Position numbers and translations under genes: made by a program. A stretch of DNA of 64,000 nucleotides from Leidyana gryllorum EB-2025a (lineage: Eukaryota; Apicomplexa): assembly GCA_048772705.1 (NCBI GenBank), contig JBLWGC010000121.1, positions 229,020 through 293,019 on the forward strand, read 5' to 3'. Below the pieces are notes generated by a model. That model searched no databases, was not told the origin of the DNA, and saw only the letters and a program-made list of their open reading frames with translations. Of this stretch, positions 21,951 through 33,537 are shown in pieces. The first letter of the stretch is position 1, and the number at the start of each line of letters is the position of its first letter.

Positions 21951-23141
21951 ATGGACACCGGAATTAGTATCATCGTCAACCCGTCACCCCCCGATTCTGG
22001 CTGTGTGCTGCTTCCTCTCCAGCATTCAACCACAACGTACCTCCAAGTGCCTGGCCGCCGTCAGTCGTCCAGGCATTCGTCGTCGTCGTCGACAACCTCA
22101 ACTGTATCCACAAGCTCTTGCGCCTCTTCCGTCTCCTCCTCATCGTCATCGGGATACATCACCGAGGAAGAGTCATTCGCACGCGATTTTGGGGATCTGT
22201 CAAAGCTATATGATCCGGTCGAACGACGACTTGTCCCTGACGACGGCTTCGATTGGTTCAGACCAACTTACAACCGCCGTCTCTGGAACCGAATACTCAA
22301 ACAATATGGCTCCAATCGATATAAGGAAACATATCACGTGGAATTAGAACATCTCTTGAGGAACCAGCCCGAAAGGGTTTATGTGCCCCGAAGATGGGTA
22401 CGTGACAATGACGAAAATACCAAAAGCTGTCGGGCGCAAGAAACAACTGTCCCGCAATTAGTTTCGCCCACCCCCGAACAGAGGCGATATCGCAACCAAT
22501 GCCTTAAAGAGGAACGGGCTAGACGCATGCGAGAGGGACTGCCCTTGCCAGATGACACAGCCACGCATTGCTCTACTCAACCTCGAAATATGATACGATG
22601 TGAAGTATGTAATGTTAACATTGCTTGGAAGGCATTCGTCACTCATAAATGCCTATCAATAGCTGACATGGACAGACTCAGACGTGTCGAGGACAGCAGT
22701 AACAAGTATGATCGTAGCTTCTTAAATCCATTCCCTGAAACGCTGCCCTTGAACTTCAAGCTGGTATCACCCCATAGACCGCAAATGCCAGCCCCCAAGC
22801 CCGCTGTTATCGTTCCAACCCAAGCACGTACTTCGGAACGTGAGAGAGCACTCACGTTGGCACTGCTCTATCAGCAAGTTTGCCCCAAGTGTCGAATGCT
22901 TACACCCCAAGAACTCAACGACATACATCGCAAACTCTGTGGGGCACCCACCAGACTGCAAAATCTCGTCTGCAAGATTTGCAACCGCGTCATGGGCGTT
23001 GGGGCGTACCCGAAGCACACGTGTGCGATGCCGGCTCTCGAATCCGTAAACTACCTACTGGCGCACAGTGAGTTCAAGCGCCACGTTCTGCCCACCGAAA
23101 TGCCACCCTATTTTCCCACAAGAGGAATCCTAGTTAGATAG
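21951..23141 (+). CDS. Protein with three C2HC-type zinc fingers
   Basis: An intronless frame of 396 residues. A Ser-rich N-terminus (about residues 35-75) is followed by a helical, Arg-rich region. Three candidate zinc-binding units follow: CEVCNVN...HKC, CPKCRML...HRKLC and CKICNRV...HTC. All have C-x2-C, 11 residues, then H-x(1 or 3)-C. The regular 11-residue spacing argues for one repeated module. This is compatible with nucleic-acid or protein binding, but I recognise no named family. One of the few multi-hundred-codon genes here without an intron. Confidence 0.75.
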   Translation: MDTGISIIVNPSPPDSGCVLLPLQHSTTTYLQVPGRRQSSRHSSSSSTTSTVSTSSCASSVSSSSSSGYITEEESFARDFGDLSKLYDPVERRLVPDDGFDWFRPTYNRRLWNRILKQYGSNRYKETYHVELEHLLRNQPERVYVPRRWVRDNDENTKSCRAQETTVPQLVSPTPEQRRYRNQCLKEERARRMREGLPLPDDTATHCSTQPRNMIRCEVCNVNIAWKAFVTHKCLSIADMDRLRRVEDSSNKYDRSFLNPFPETLPLNFKLVSPHRPQMPAPKPAVIVPTQARTSERERALTLALLYQQVCPKCRMLTPQELNDIHRKLCGAPTRLQNLVCKICNRVMGVGAYPKHTCAMPALESVNYLLAHSEFKRHVLPTEMPPYFPTRGILVR

Positions 23142-23243
23142 CTACCAAGTGAGTCATTGAGTACCCCCATAGAACGTCTTAATATAATTCGGGCTGTGGA
23201 CAACTAAGTATGTGGGCAAAAAAACACGGGAGGGGGCGTGAGA

Positions 23244-26200
23244 ATGCCACACTTCCTGCACCTCACCTTGCAGAAGGCGGGGGCTATCAATGCTGCGTGC
23301 AGTGGGAGTTTTACTGCCCCGAGGACTAATGAAGTAGTGGCGGCTCACGGGAAGACCCTCGGTTTATACCGCATCACTGATGAAGGACGTATGCTTGAAT
23401 TATATAGGACGGAGGTTTTCGGCCTTATCCGCCGAGTAGTCAGTTTCCGCCTCACTGGGGGCGTACGTGACCATCTTGCTGTCACAAGCGACTCTGGACG
23501 AATAGTCATTCTCGACTGGGATGCTAAGCAGCGTAAATTCGTCAAACTCCACAGAGAAACCTATGGCAAGACTGGCGTGCGCAGAGTTGTTGCAGGCGAA
23601 TACCTCGCCGTTGAGCCCAAAGGGCGCGCCCTGATGATCGGTGCCGTAGAGAAACAGAAGTTTGTATACATCCTAAGCCGTGATGCTGCCGGACGCCTCG
23701 CTATCGGGTCGCCTTTGGAGGCTCACAAGAGTTTTCAGCTGTGCTTTGACCTCTGCGCACTCAATGTGGGCTTCGAGAATCCAGTCTTCGTCTCCCTCGA
23801 AACAAACTATGAAGCGGCTGACCAACCAGTCAAGCCCGGGCATCACTCCAAAATGCCCAACAAGCAACTCGCCTTCTGGGAGCTCGATTTAGGTCTCAAT
23901 CACGTGGTCAAAAAGTGCTCGCTCAACTGTGACCGCTCCGCCACCTGTATCATCCCAATTCCAGCTGGCGCGGAGTTCTCAGAGGGTCCAGGAGGCGTTC
24001 TAGTCTGTTGCGAGAGCTTTATCCAATTCCGAAAGCCGGGTGAGCCTCACTTTCTCAACCAGTCCTTTCATTGATTGTCTGTACTCTCTCAGATCATCCG
24101 GAAATTGTCTGTGCTTATCCCCGCCGGCTCGAAATGGAGGCTGGCAAGGGTCTGATGATTGCTTCTTGGGTTGCCCACAGAATGAAAGACTTCCATTTCA
24201 TCCTTATACAAACCGAATATGGAGATCTGTACAGAGTTGATGTACAGTCAGAGGGACCGAACGTGCACGAAATCACGATACGTTACTTTGACTCGATCCC
24301 GGTGGCACTGTCACTCAACATCATCAAGAATGGTTTCCTTTTCGCGGCATCAGAGTTTGGCGATCAGTGAGTCCAACAGCACACGTGTGCCTCGCAATGT
24401 ATATGGTTGTTCCGTAGTTTGATTTATCAATTCATGGGAGTGGGAAGTGACGATGAGCCAATCACCGTCAGTTCCAAGCATCCGGATGGACGGAATGCCG
24501 TTGTCCCTTTCAAGCCACGGAACATGCGATGGCTCAATCCTGCCAGCTCGTGGCGTTCGATGGGTCCGATGACGGATTTGAAATGTATTGACTGTATCGG
24601 TGACAGTCAGACGCCACAGATATACACTTTGAGTGGCGCAGGACCGCGTTCCCATCTCAACATTCTCCGACAAGGCCTCTATGTCGACGAAATGGCAGCA
24701 AGTGAGGTCCCTGGGTACCCTCAGGGATTGTGGACCCTTCCAGAGACATATGTAAGACACTGTTCTGTCGCGGTTCCTTTCCCAATCGTACATTTCACCA
24801 ACAGAATGCAGAGCATCATAGCTATGTCTTCATGGCTTTCCATAATCAGACGCTAGTATTGCGCGTATCGGATTCCATTGAAGAGTTACAGCACTCCCAG
24901 TATGCCACTGATCGGTCTACGATCCACGCAGCTTGTCTGGCTGATGATTCCCACATCCAAGTTTATGAGGATGGCTGGCGGTTACTAACCCGTGTGTCGC
25001 ACGAAGAAGGCAACTATGAACGGACGGTATCTGAATGGAAGTCGCCATCTGGGAAGCGAGTGGTCTGTGCGGCTAGCAATGCTACACAGCTGCTTGTGAC
25101 TGTTAGCGGCGGAATGGTGGTGTACTTTGAGCTACAGCAGACGGGTGCCCAGACGTTGCAGGAGATGGCGTCGGTGGATCTCGGGCACGAGATCTCCTGC
25201 ATAGCGATTCAGCCGACTCCGAAAGGATCTCTACGGTCCCACTTCGCCGCCGTTGGAGGTATTGATCGATCTGTTCGGATATTATCCCTGGAGAAAGAAA
25301 GAGTACTTTTGCGGCAAGTTGCAGTTCAAATGTTGGCCGCTGGAGCACACGCTGAATCGCTGGCTATCTGTCGATTGCCTTTCTCCCAGGCAGAGTCTGA
25401 GGGCACCTTGTTCGGGACGACATTGTTTGTTGGTCTATCGACCGGTGTACTACTGCGGATTCGAGTAGACAGTAACACAGGGCAGCTGCAGGGGAACCGA
25501 AGGCAAAAGTATTTGGGCAACTCTCCAGTGAGAGTGGTCCCAGTGGCTGTGCGCATTCCGGCGGTTGACCCCGATGGTGACGGGAGTGTCACCCACAGTA
25601 TCATTGAGGGTTGTCTATGTTTGTCAGCGAAAGCGTGGCTGGCGTATGCCCACCAGGGATACTTCCGGCTGACCTCACTGGTATTCGACCCAATCAACTA
25701 TGCCGCCAGTCTGACATCACCCCAATGTCAAGCTGGTTACGTAGCAACTTCCGGCAATGTATTGAAGATTATGACGATCACCATCGATCCGCAAGACAAC
25801 ATTTTCTCAAATCATCAAATACCATTGCAATACACTCCTCGCCGACTCACAGTCTTCCCGCCCCCGCCGACTCTCCAAGAGCGTCAAGAGGCTAAAGTCA
25901 AAGGGATGCCCATCATGTTATTGCCTCCATCCAGTACTCGTCCGTGGCTGTTGGCCTCGATCGAAGGAGATCACAACGCCTTTGATTTGGCGACAAAGGC
26001 GGAGATCAAGATGGCGCTGGACGATATTCAACTGGAAACTCAGATGGCGGACGAGCCCAATCCGTCTGGCAACGACGGTGAAGGCGAAGGGGAAGATGCA
26101 GACAGACAGGGACCCCCGCCCGAGTGGCAAGTTGGGTCATTCAAGGCCGGTCAGGGCAAATGGGGAGGCGTTCTACGTCTAATCAATCCGGCTCCCGGGG

Positions 26201-27403
26201 AGATCGTCCAATCTATCCCCTTTGGACCTGATGAAGTCCCAACTTCCATAACTACCTGTCAGTTCCTTGAGTATTCTATGCACCCCGCGTTGGTCGTCGG
26301 AACGGCAACCGGCATGAAGTTGGACACACGAAAAGTACAAAGCGGCCATATCAAAGTCTACGTCTATGACGAAGAGGGCAAGTTGGCCCTGCATCACTCG
26401 GTAAGACGCCTCAAAGTAACTCCATCACCAATTTATCCAACGCAGACTCCCGTGGAGGACGTACCTTTGGCCCTTTGTCCCTGGGCCGGCCAGCTTCTGG
26501 CTGGCGTCGGGCACAGAATCCGCATCTATACTCTCGGCAAAAAACGGCTTTTGAAACGGTGTGAATACAAAGTGAGCAATCAATGCTTCCGACCTTCTCA
26601 CTCTTCTAACCCCAATAGAATCTGCCCAACGGCATTTCTTGGCTCCGAGTCAATGGCGATCGCATCTTTGCCGCTGACGCTCGTGCCGGCTTCCACGTCC
26701 TCAAGTACAATCCGCTCGAGAATGTTCTTCAGGTCGTGGGAGATATGGTGGTTCCTCGATGGATCACCTGCGGCGAGGTTGTGGACCCTTACACCATCGT
26801 CGGAGGCGATACTTTCGACAACGCGTTTGTCGTCAGACTGCCACCAGGAAGCGTCAAAGAAGCTGAGCTGTACGATACAACCGGTCTCAAAGTGCGCGGT
26901 GACACTGCCTATCTGACGGGCCAATGCCACAAGGTAAGAAGCCGTGCTGATTCGGAATCATCCAAACTTGCCAGATGGAGCGCATGTGCGAATTCCATCT
27001 GGGTGATATGCCGGTGGCGATGCAGAAGTGTCTGTTGGCGCCTGGAAGCGCTGAAGTGGTGGTGTACGGAACCATCATGGGAGGTGTTGGGGTTCTACTT
27101 CCGTTACAGACACAGAAAGAAGTCGAACTGCTACAACACCTCGAAATGCTTATGCGGTTGGAAGAGGTGTCATTGGTGGGCCGAGATCATATCTTTTTCC
27201 GGTCGGCTTACTTCCCGGTCAAGGTGAGAATTGTGGAATACTTTTTTGTCATCTGTTTTCGATAGAATGTGATAGATGCTGATCTATTGGAATTGTATCC
27301 CAGCATGAAGGAAGAGCGACAAGTCTGGATAGCTCAGCAAATAGATAAAACTCCGTCTGATATTCTCAGATTGCTTGATGATCTCCGCTCTAGAATCATC
27401 TAA
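23244..27403 (+). CDS. SF3B3: Splicing factor 3B subunit 3 (SF3b130/Rse1)
   Basis: Seven exons (23244-24039, 24093-24366, 24418-24751, 24805-26571, 26619-26933, 26975-27223, 27266-27403) give 1290 residues; human SF3B3 has 1217. It is a three-beta-propeller scaffold of the U2 snRNP SF3b complex that supports branch-site recognition. Near-identical blocks include LTLQKAG, RLTGGVRDHLAV, SDSGRIVILDWD, DPKGRA-like EPKGRALMIGAVEKQKFVYI, YFDSIPVA and PLQYTPRRL. The C-terminal part has VVPRWITCGEVVD, GRDHIFFRSAYFPVKN and ends RSRII. The ATG at 23244 is chosen because MPHFLHLTLQKA matches the family N-terminus. Introns are 41-53 nt. The TAA overlaps the stop of the convergent 2H gene. Confidence 0.97.
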
Positions 27404-28320
27404 GCGTAGCCACTGATTGAATTCGTTGACATTCCTACTTTCGGAAGTCTAACACACTGATGCAGTTGATGTGGACGGAACCCGTCAGATGAAGTTGGAT
27501 CCAATCGACCCCATTCATCCACTCTGTACACCACTAAATCCCAGTACGCTGGCTCGTCCACAAGAAGAGCTCTTTTCAAAGCCTGGAAATTGAGAAATAA
27601 TAACGGTTATTTCCCAGGCAATCGCCTCACCTTAGAAAAAACCTTTATTGTCTCAGTTCGCTCTTCTGCAGTGGCATTGGCGAGGTTCCGAAGTGATACA
27701 TGTCTCATAGCTTTCGGTGATATGGCGCTGGGTCGCCCGTGGGTGCTCTGAATCGTCTCTACTTCCTGCAGCTGACCCAGTCGTTCGTCCAATAAACGAC
27801 AGAGATCGATAAGCTTCGATACACCCATCGCCTCGTCTGTCCAATGCTTCGCTGCAATCGGGAGAAGTGCCAGCGTGTTGCAGCCGTCAAAGGCAATCAG
27901 GTTTCCTTCTGTGTCCGCACTCAATGCATGTTCCACAGGGAAGGGTTGGTCGGTCAAACCTCGTCCAAACTCGTTCACGATCTCCAAGAGCTGCCGCTCT
28001 ATTGGATCGAAAGGGTTCGCTTTGGACGATGATCGAGTTGTTATTGAAAAGAATGAAGTCATCGAACAGTGCAAAGGAAACAGCGCACTCTTGTCCCAAC
28101 CAAACTGACGGCATAGTGCCTCACGGGCGCTGACCAAATCTGTTCGCAAACATCCATCCTCAGAAGGCTCCAGATAGACAATGTAGGTGGCATCACCATA
28201 GGCAGCCGCAGGGGTCCAGCTAGGTAAATGGTCCACAGCCTGATCAGTATCCACGGTACTTAAGACCGAGGGGGTAGAAATTGGTGCGATAAGACATTCG
28301 TCCGAGAACACATTCGACAT
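27400..28320 (-). CDS. 2H phosphoesterase-like protein A
   Basis: Two exons, 28320-27631 and 27582-27400, with a 48-nt intron, give 290 residues. Two H-x-[ST]-hydrophobic motifs are present, the hallmark of 2H phosphoesterases (RNA 2',3'-cyclic phosphodiesterases, LigT, AKAP7-like): FPLHCSMTSFF (His84) and MRHVSLRNL (His207). It is a paralogue of the gene at 32369: both begin the domain with YIVYLEPS/FIVYLEPS, share PLHCS[ML]TSFF, and end with a WD[LV]VV...WG.LD block. The family normally hydrolyses or transfers phosphodiester bonds on nucleotides or RNA ends; the substrate here is unknown. The assignment rests on motifs, so is moderately sure. The stop codon overlaps that of SF3B3 by 4 nt on the opposite strand. 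Confidence 0.72.
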
Positions 28321-28662
28321 TTAAGTGGAAAAGACGTGCTGCGAAGGCCACGATTGTGTCACTGATTGGACATCGAACGTGTGTTCGACAGGAAGCAAAG
28401 ATTACGTTAATGCGTTTTCACAGGATCATGGGCGGAGGACATCACTGGATGATCCATACCCCCCCTCACTACGGGCTGAGGCAATTTTAAGCGACATCTG
28501 AAGGCGATTGCCCGAGATATAACTGGCTCGGGACACACTCGCGCCAACACACTACCGAGATAGCTGCTTGTTTGTACGATGCGTGGAAATGAATGTCATA
28601 ACACATAGCCACATAACGTCGGAATCGACACTTAACGCACCACACTCTAGAAGACACATCAA
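28321..28662. promoter_or_regulatory. Divergent intergenic region (342 bp)
   Basis: Lies between the 2H protein A start and the basic protein start. I see no gene and no recognisable promoter box; it is simply the shared upstream region of two divergent genes. Confidence 0.4.
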
Positions 28663-29256
28663 ATGCCGGCTCAACAGCAGCGTGTCATGCCTCGTCGGGC
28701 CGCCGCCGCAGCTCAGCGCAAGCTCGCAGAGCCTGCTTCACCGGTTGCTACATTGCCGACAGCTGACGTGACAGCGGAAATTGACACGGAGGTCTCACAT
28801 CAAATAGTCCAGAGGTTGCCGGCTCGGCCCTCCAAGCCGAAGAAATCTGCTGGTGCCAAGGCCGCGGTCAGGACGCCGCAACCCAGCAGTCCAAAGGCGG
28901 CTCTTACCTCTTCCCGCACCGCCGGTCCAACCAAGGCTGCTCCCAAGCGGTCCAAAGTGACCAACCTTCAGTCCAAGAAGACGAAGGCAGCTGCCTCAGC
29001 CCCATCTGAAGAGGTGACAAAGCCAGTGGAAGCCTCGCCGCCATCAGCGTCTGCAACTGGTGCAGCAGACGAGAAAGAGCGTCGTGTCACCCGGGCTTTG
29101 GCAGCCAAACTTCGAGAAGCAGGCATTGAGCCGGAGACCTATACGACTTTGCCCCAAAGACAGGCTCCCAAGAAGGAAACCGCTAAGCCACGGCCGAAGC
29201 GGAAGGCAGCTGCTACAAAGGCCTCCAAGCCATCAGCGTCATCCACCACAAACTAA
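28663..29256 (+). CDS. Small basic Ala/Lys/Pro-rich protein
   Basis: One exon, 197 residues, made largely of Ala, Lys, Pro, Ser and Arg with scattered KKS/PKRSK/PKRK clusters. Composition resembles linker-histone tails or other chromatin-associated basic proteins, but no globular H1 domain or AT-hook was seen. A short stretch, VTRALAAKLREAGI, looks helical. Function is not assigned. It lies 73 nt upstream of SRP72 on the same strand. Confidence 0.65.
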   Translation: MPAQQQRVMPRRAAAAAQRKLAEPASPVATLPTADVTAEIDTEVSHQIVQRLPARPSKPKKSAGAKAAVRTPQPSSPKAALTSSRTAGPTKAAPKRSKVTNLQSKKTKAAASAPSEEVTKPVEASPPSASATGAADEKERRVTRALAAKLREAGIEPETYTTLPQRQAPKKETAKPRPKRKAAATKASKPSASSTTN

Positions 29257-29329
29257 TCATTGAATTACACCTCTAACCCAGCAGGAGTAAGATTGAGTAG
29301 TTGGGAACTTTTTGTGTAGTTTGAATAAA

Positions 29330-31975
29330 ATGGCTGAGGTGGAAGCACCTCCGGGTAGAATTAGTGCCTATCTGAAGTATCTCGATAATCCTCGGAAGGG
29401 TGATATTCCAAGCAATCCAGGTATCGGAACTGCGGTTTTATATGGCCATTAAACGTAACCAGACGGCTGGGTGGAAGTCCTACTGGACGCATATGTCCGA
29501 GCCGGCGTAGATGCTATTCAAGCTGCTAAACACATTGACAACATATCCTCCAATGTGCCCGCTGGGGCCAAAACGCAGCCTCTGTATCTCGCAGTCCAGC
29601 ACCATTTGGTAGGGACTCCCATCCACTTCCCAAGGGGCAACCTCACCTCGCTAATCTGCAGCACCACGTGATCGGGAATACTCGTTGTGCTGCTGACTAT
29701 CTCCAGAAGCTGATGGCCACTAAGCCCACAAGCGCTGAGGAGCGGGATGTCATTCAGCAGGCCAAGCAGAACTATGTTGGAACGCTGCCTTCCATAGTAA
29801 CACTTGACAGAGTTGCCCCTTCTATTAGTTCTCAAGCTCAAAGCCTCCCCCAGGACGCTGCTGAAGACTCTTTTGAAAGCTTCTTCAACCGGGGCTTAGC
29901 TCTTCTCAGTTCCCAGCTTGCTCTTCAAGCGACCCCCGACCCCCGTATGGTACAAGAAGCTGTTGACTTACTCAAAACGGCCGAGAATATGTGCCAGAGC
30001 TCAAGCCCTAAACGCTCCGTATCCAAGAATGCTTCACAATTGAGCGATGCTTCTGTCTTGGGTGAAGCTCTGCGCGACAAAAACTGCGATATGGCAATGG
30101 CCCGATTGGCGGTAAGGAATTAGTTTGTCGGGCCGCGCGCTGAAATGTCCTCTTCACAGAGACGTATTGCTGAGCGCCAAGCACAGATACTTCCTGACAG
30201 TGACCTCGCGCTAATGCTTGCTGAATGGGATCAGACCGTGGGAAATGCTATGCAAAACTGGACTGAAGGCATTGACAAACATCAAGCCTGCGTACTCCAG
30301 TTGTGCAGATCCAATCTTCTGGCACTTCTTCTCAATAATCACGCATTACAAGCGCCCCTCAATGACCGACTGCAATCTGAGGTACTCTCACCCTACCAGG
30401 TCCGGTGGCAGGGCCTGGCGGCTACGCCAGCCCATTCCGTCCACATGCTCAAGGCTGCGGTGCAGTTTCGGCGCTTATACATAGGCTTGCCTGAACAGCT
30501 GTTGATCTCACAGCGTCTGGCGCATTTGCACAATCAGCTCAGCATCAAGGTGGGCCTTGCTTACAATGCTATGCCACATTTGATTTTGTCACAGGACAGA
30601 GCGGGCGGAGAGGTGGTAAAACTACGACGGGCGAATTTGAGTCAAATGGCAGGTGATGAGGTGTCTAAGAGCTTTTTACTGGCCGAAGCCCAATACCTGG
30701 CTGCAGTGAGTTGAAGGGGTCTTGAAATCGTGTGCACACACGTAATCTCAGTTGAGTCTTGGGAAGGTGGCCAAGGCACGTAAGGCCCAGGCGACAGGGA
30801 TGAGGGCTCTGAGGAACGAGACCCGTACTCCGTCGCTGGTCTTTTTACAGCATCTGACGGCGCATCTGGCCAACCTCTTGGAGGATGGGGAACGGAGCGT
30901 TGGTGTATCACGCGTGTTGGCTGTTTGGCCGGTGCAGTTGCATTTGAGAGGGCTTTGCTTGCCGGAAGCTACAGGTGAGTGGCAGGACGAGTTGTTGAGC
31001 AGCCAGATGGTGTATGGCTTGTGCGTATAGGTGTGCAACGTGACGCGTTTGTGTACGCTGCGGGGCGAGTGATCCCAAATATTGAGGGGCTCGCGGGGGT
31101 ACGGGTGGCTGAGCATTGGCTGAAGTGGATCCGTGAAGTGCGTTCGAAGGTGAGAGGTTATGGTTTTCTGGGCTGTGTATGATCATGGACGATATGTCAG
31201 GGATCGCGGGCTCTGGGATGGCTGGAGGAGGCCGAAATGCGGCTGGGAAGTCGTGCAGGTCATTACACTATGGAGACCGTGCAGTGGTTGGCAAAGCGGC
31301 AATCGGAGAGACGGGATACGGCTGAGGGGTTACTGAGCGTGTTGGGTCAGAAGGAGGTGATGGGTGACTTTGGGGAGAAGTTGATCGATTCGTTGGATTC
31401 CGAAGTGTTTATGATTGGTAGGGAAGGGCATATTGTTTGAATGATTGGGATGTCGGTCTAAATAGATGCGGAGGAGATCGAAGAGAATCTGGACTGGCGT
31501 TTCTTGGTGGAGCGGCGATTACGAAGAGCGGTTTTTGTGCCAAAGGAGGTTGGTGTGTCGACAAAGGGTGTGGAAAAGGAGAACTGTCCGCCGAAAGTGA
31601 GGGTTTCACGTCGCCCGAAAGACTTCAATCCGGCCGGCCCAACGACCAAGTTAGACCCGGAGCGTTGGTTACCCAAGAAGCAACGGTGAGTAATTGTGAG
31701 GGGTCGCGATGGAGTGGTTTTGTGATAGGAGTTACAACCAAGGTGCAATAAAGCGGAAAGGAAAGAAACAGCCCCAACGAGAGAAAGCAGCTGCAGCCGC
31801 ATCCGGGCTTGGGACTCAGGGTGTTATGATTGGGCAGGAGGTGGAGGTTGATTTGAGTGGGCTAAGAAGTAAGACTGTGATGTTGGTGTGCGTTCAATAG
31901 GTGACTGCAGGTGGTACTGAGGCGAGTAGAGGAGGAGGAAAGAAAGGGGGGAGACGACGTGGACGTAACGTGTGA
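29330..31975 (+). CDS. SRP72: Signal recognition particle subunit SRP72
   Basis: Ten exons (29330-29420, 29463-29608, 29662-30111, 30160-30705, 30752-30974, 31031-31149, 31201-31417, 31466-31685, 31729-31868, 31911-31975) give 738 residues; human SRP72 has 671. SRP72 binds SRP RNA with SRP68 and is needed for co-translational targeting to the ER. The decisive element is the C-terminal SRP72 RNA-binding motif, LDPERWLPKKQR (about 660-670), followed by a Lys-rich segment and GTQGV, as in human DPERWLP...GKGTQGA. Upstream is a helical-repeat (TPR-like) region with AENMCQSS resembling AEDLCRRS. The tail GGGKKGGRRRGR recalls the basic family C-terminus. The final two introns are small and the last donor is inferred. 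Confidence 0.93.
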
Positions 31976-32368
31976 CATTCACTTTTTTTTCGCGCTGAGA
32001 GAGACACTGTAGGATCCCTGCAGAGGCCGCTTACGGGCCTGAGAGGCCGCCGAGAAATGCTCCTGTGAGAGAGACAGAGAGAGAGATATATTGATTGATT
32101 GACTGACTGACTGACTGACCGACCTACACCGAGAGAACCTTCACCATTCACACAAAGAATCCATTTTATTTCCTGGAAGAAGAGCGGAAAGTCTTGAATT
32201 CATTCTAAGTGATCCCCTCTCTTCTTATATCCACCCCTTCAAGATGTTGAACTTTGGCAACTTGGAGACCATGAATTCTGAAAACTGGCTGCTCTAAGTC
32301 GAGGCCACTCCCCGTTGTCTTCGCGCCTACCTCCTGCCGCCGTCCTTTCTCCCTCACACTTCACCACG
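31976..32368. other. Intergenic region with microsatellites
   Basis: About 390 bp between SRP72 and the second 2H gene. It contains a GA-rich tract followed by ATTG and then ACTG tetranucleotide repeats (about 32065-32125). No gene was seen. Confidence 0.6.
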
Positions 32369-33500
32369 ATGAAGAGCCGAACGTTCATAGTGTATCTGGA
32401 GCCGTCTGGAGATTCGGCGATGGCGAAGCATGTGAATACGGCTAGGAATCTTCTCGGGACTTCGATCGGTTACGATGACTCCCATCTATATCCTCTCCAC
32501 TGCAGCTTGACCAGTTTCTTTGACGTCGTCCTGCCAGAAGACGCTTCGGAGAAGAGCGAAGAAGTAGAAGAGGTTCTTAACAAGGCCATTCGAGAGGCTC
32601 TCTCCAGTTACATCTCCTGTCGCTTTGAAGGTGCGCCGCCCTTGTTCTCCGCCCTGGACAACAAGAAAGTACCGCCGCGCTGGAGTCCGTCGTCCTTCTG
32701 CTCGACTCGTAGCTGCTCTGCTCGCAGCAGAAGTTCATCGCTGTCCGCTTTTGCCGAAGACACCGCTGCTCTCCCCGACGATCTAACAAATAACAACGAT
32801 TGCACGGCTTCGTCATCGTTGTCCACAACTTCATCAGTCGAAGATCCCACCCCGCTACCGGACGCTTCCTTCTCCCCATCCATCAACATCCCCACCACAG
32901 CTGCCTACTTCCGTGTCAAGCGCCAACTGAGTTCATCAGAGTCCCAAGTACCCCAGCAACAACAACTACAATCACAAAAGGAGGGCGAATCAACTAATCT
33001 GAAACATGTACACATTACCCCCGACGGATCTCTCATATACCCTCTGACGGCGGATGGGTTATCCAAGGAGTCAATTATGTATCTTTGTCAGACTATACAA
33101 GAATCTATACATCGAGCTCTCCCGAAAGCTGAGGTGAAGGGCAGTCGCAAACCTGTCCCGGGCATACAACCCAAACAAGCAACTCATATGACCCTGTTGA
33201 GCAACAAAGGGAACAAGACACAGGACCCCACTTGGAGCGTACATCGCATGGCTCAATTTCTCGACAGGGTGAGTTACTAGTGTCTCCATCGAACGTGTGT
33301 GCTACTTCCTCCCTACGCAGGCTGCGAGCGTTACAGTTCCCCACCTGACCGAGTGGGATGTGGTGGTGAATGAGCTACAGCGCTGGGGCTCTCTGGACGG
33401 ACCCAAAGGCGAGTCGGGGAGTCGTTTTGAGGCGGTTCATCCCCATGTCTTTGTCGAAGTGTGTCGGTTGAGGGGAATAGGGATTAGCGCTCTACAATGA
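32369..33500 (+). CDS. 2H phosphoesterase-like protein B
   Basis: Two exons, 32369-33268 and 33321-33500, encode 359 residues. The ATG at 32369 is used because it begins MKSRTFIVYLEPSG, aligning with the paralogue at 27400-28320. The two 2H motifs are YPLHCSLTSFF (His44) and ATHMTLLSN (His273). Between them lies a long Ser/Thr-rich, low-complexity insertion (about residues 100-200, with repeated SSS runs and a QQQQ stretch) that protein A lacks. The C-terminal exon carries EWDVVVNELQRWGSLD, matching the C-terminal exon of protein A, and the intron sits at the equivalent place. This shared gene structure shows duplication of an ancestral gene. Substrate unknown; RNA-end or cyclic-nucleotide chemistry is the family expectation. 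Confidence 0.72.
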
Positions 33501-33537
33501 CTGCTGCCTTGTATTTGTTTTGTGCTAAAGAAAGCGA

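Noticed and set aside
32065-32125. Regular short repeats that might suggest a CRISPR-like array
   Set aside because: They are GA, ATTG and ACTG microsatellites without spacers.
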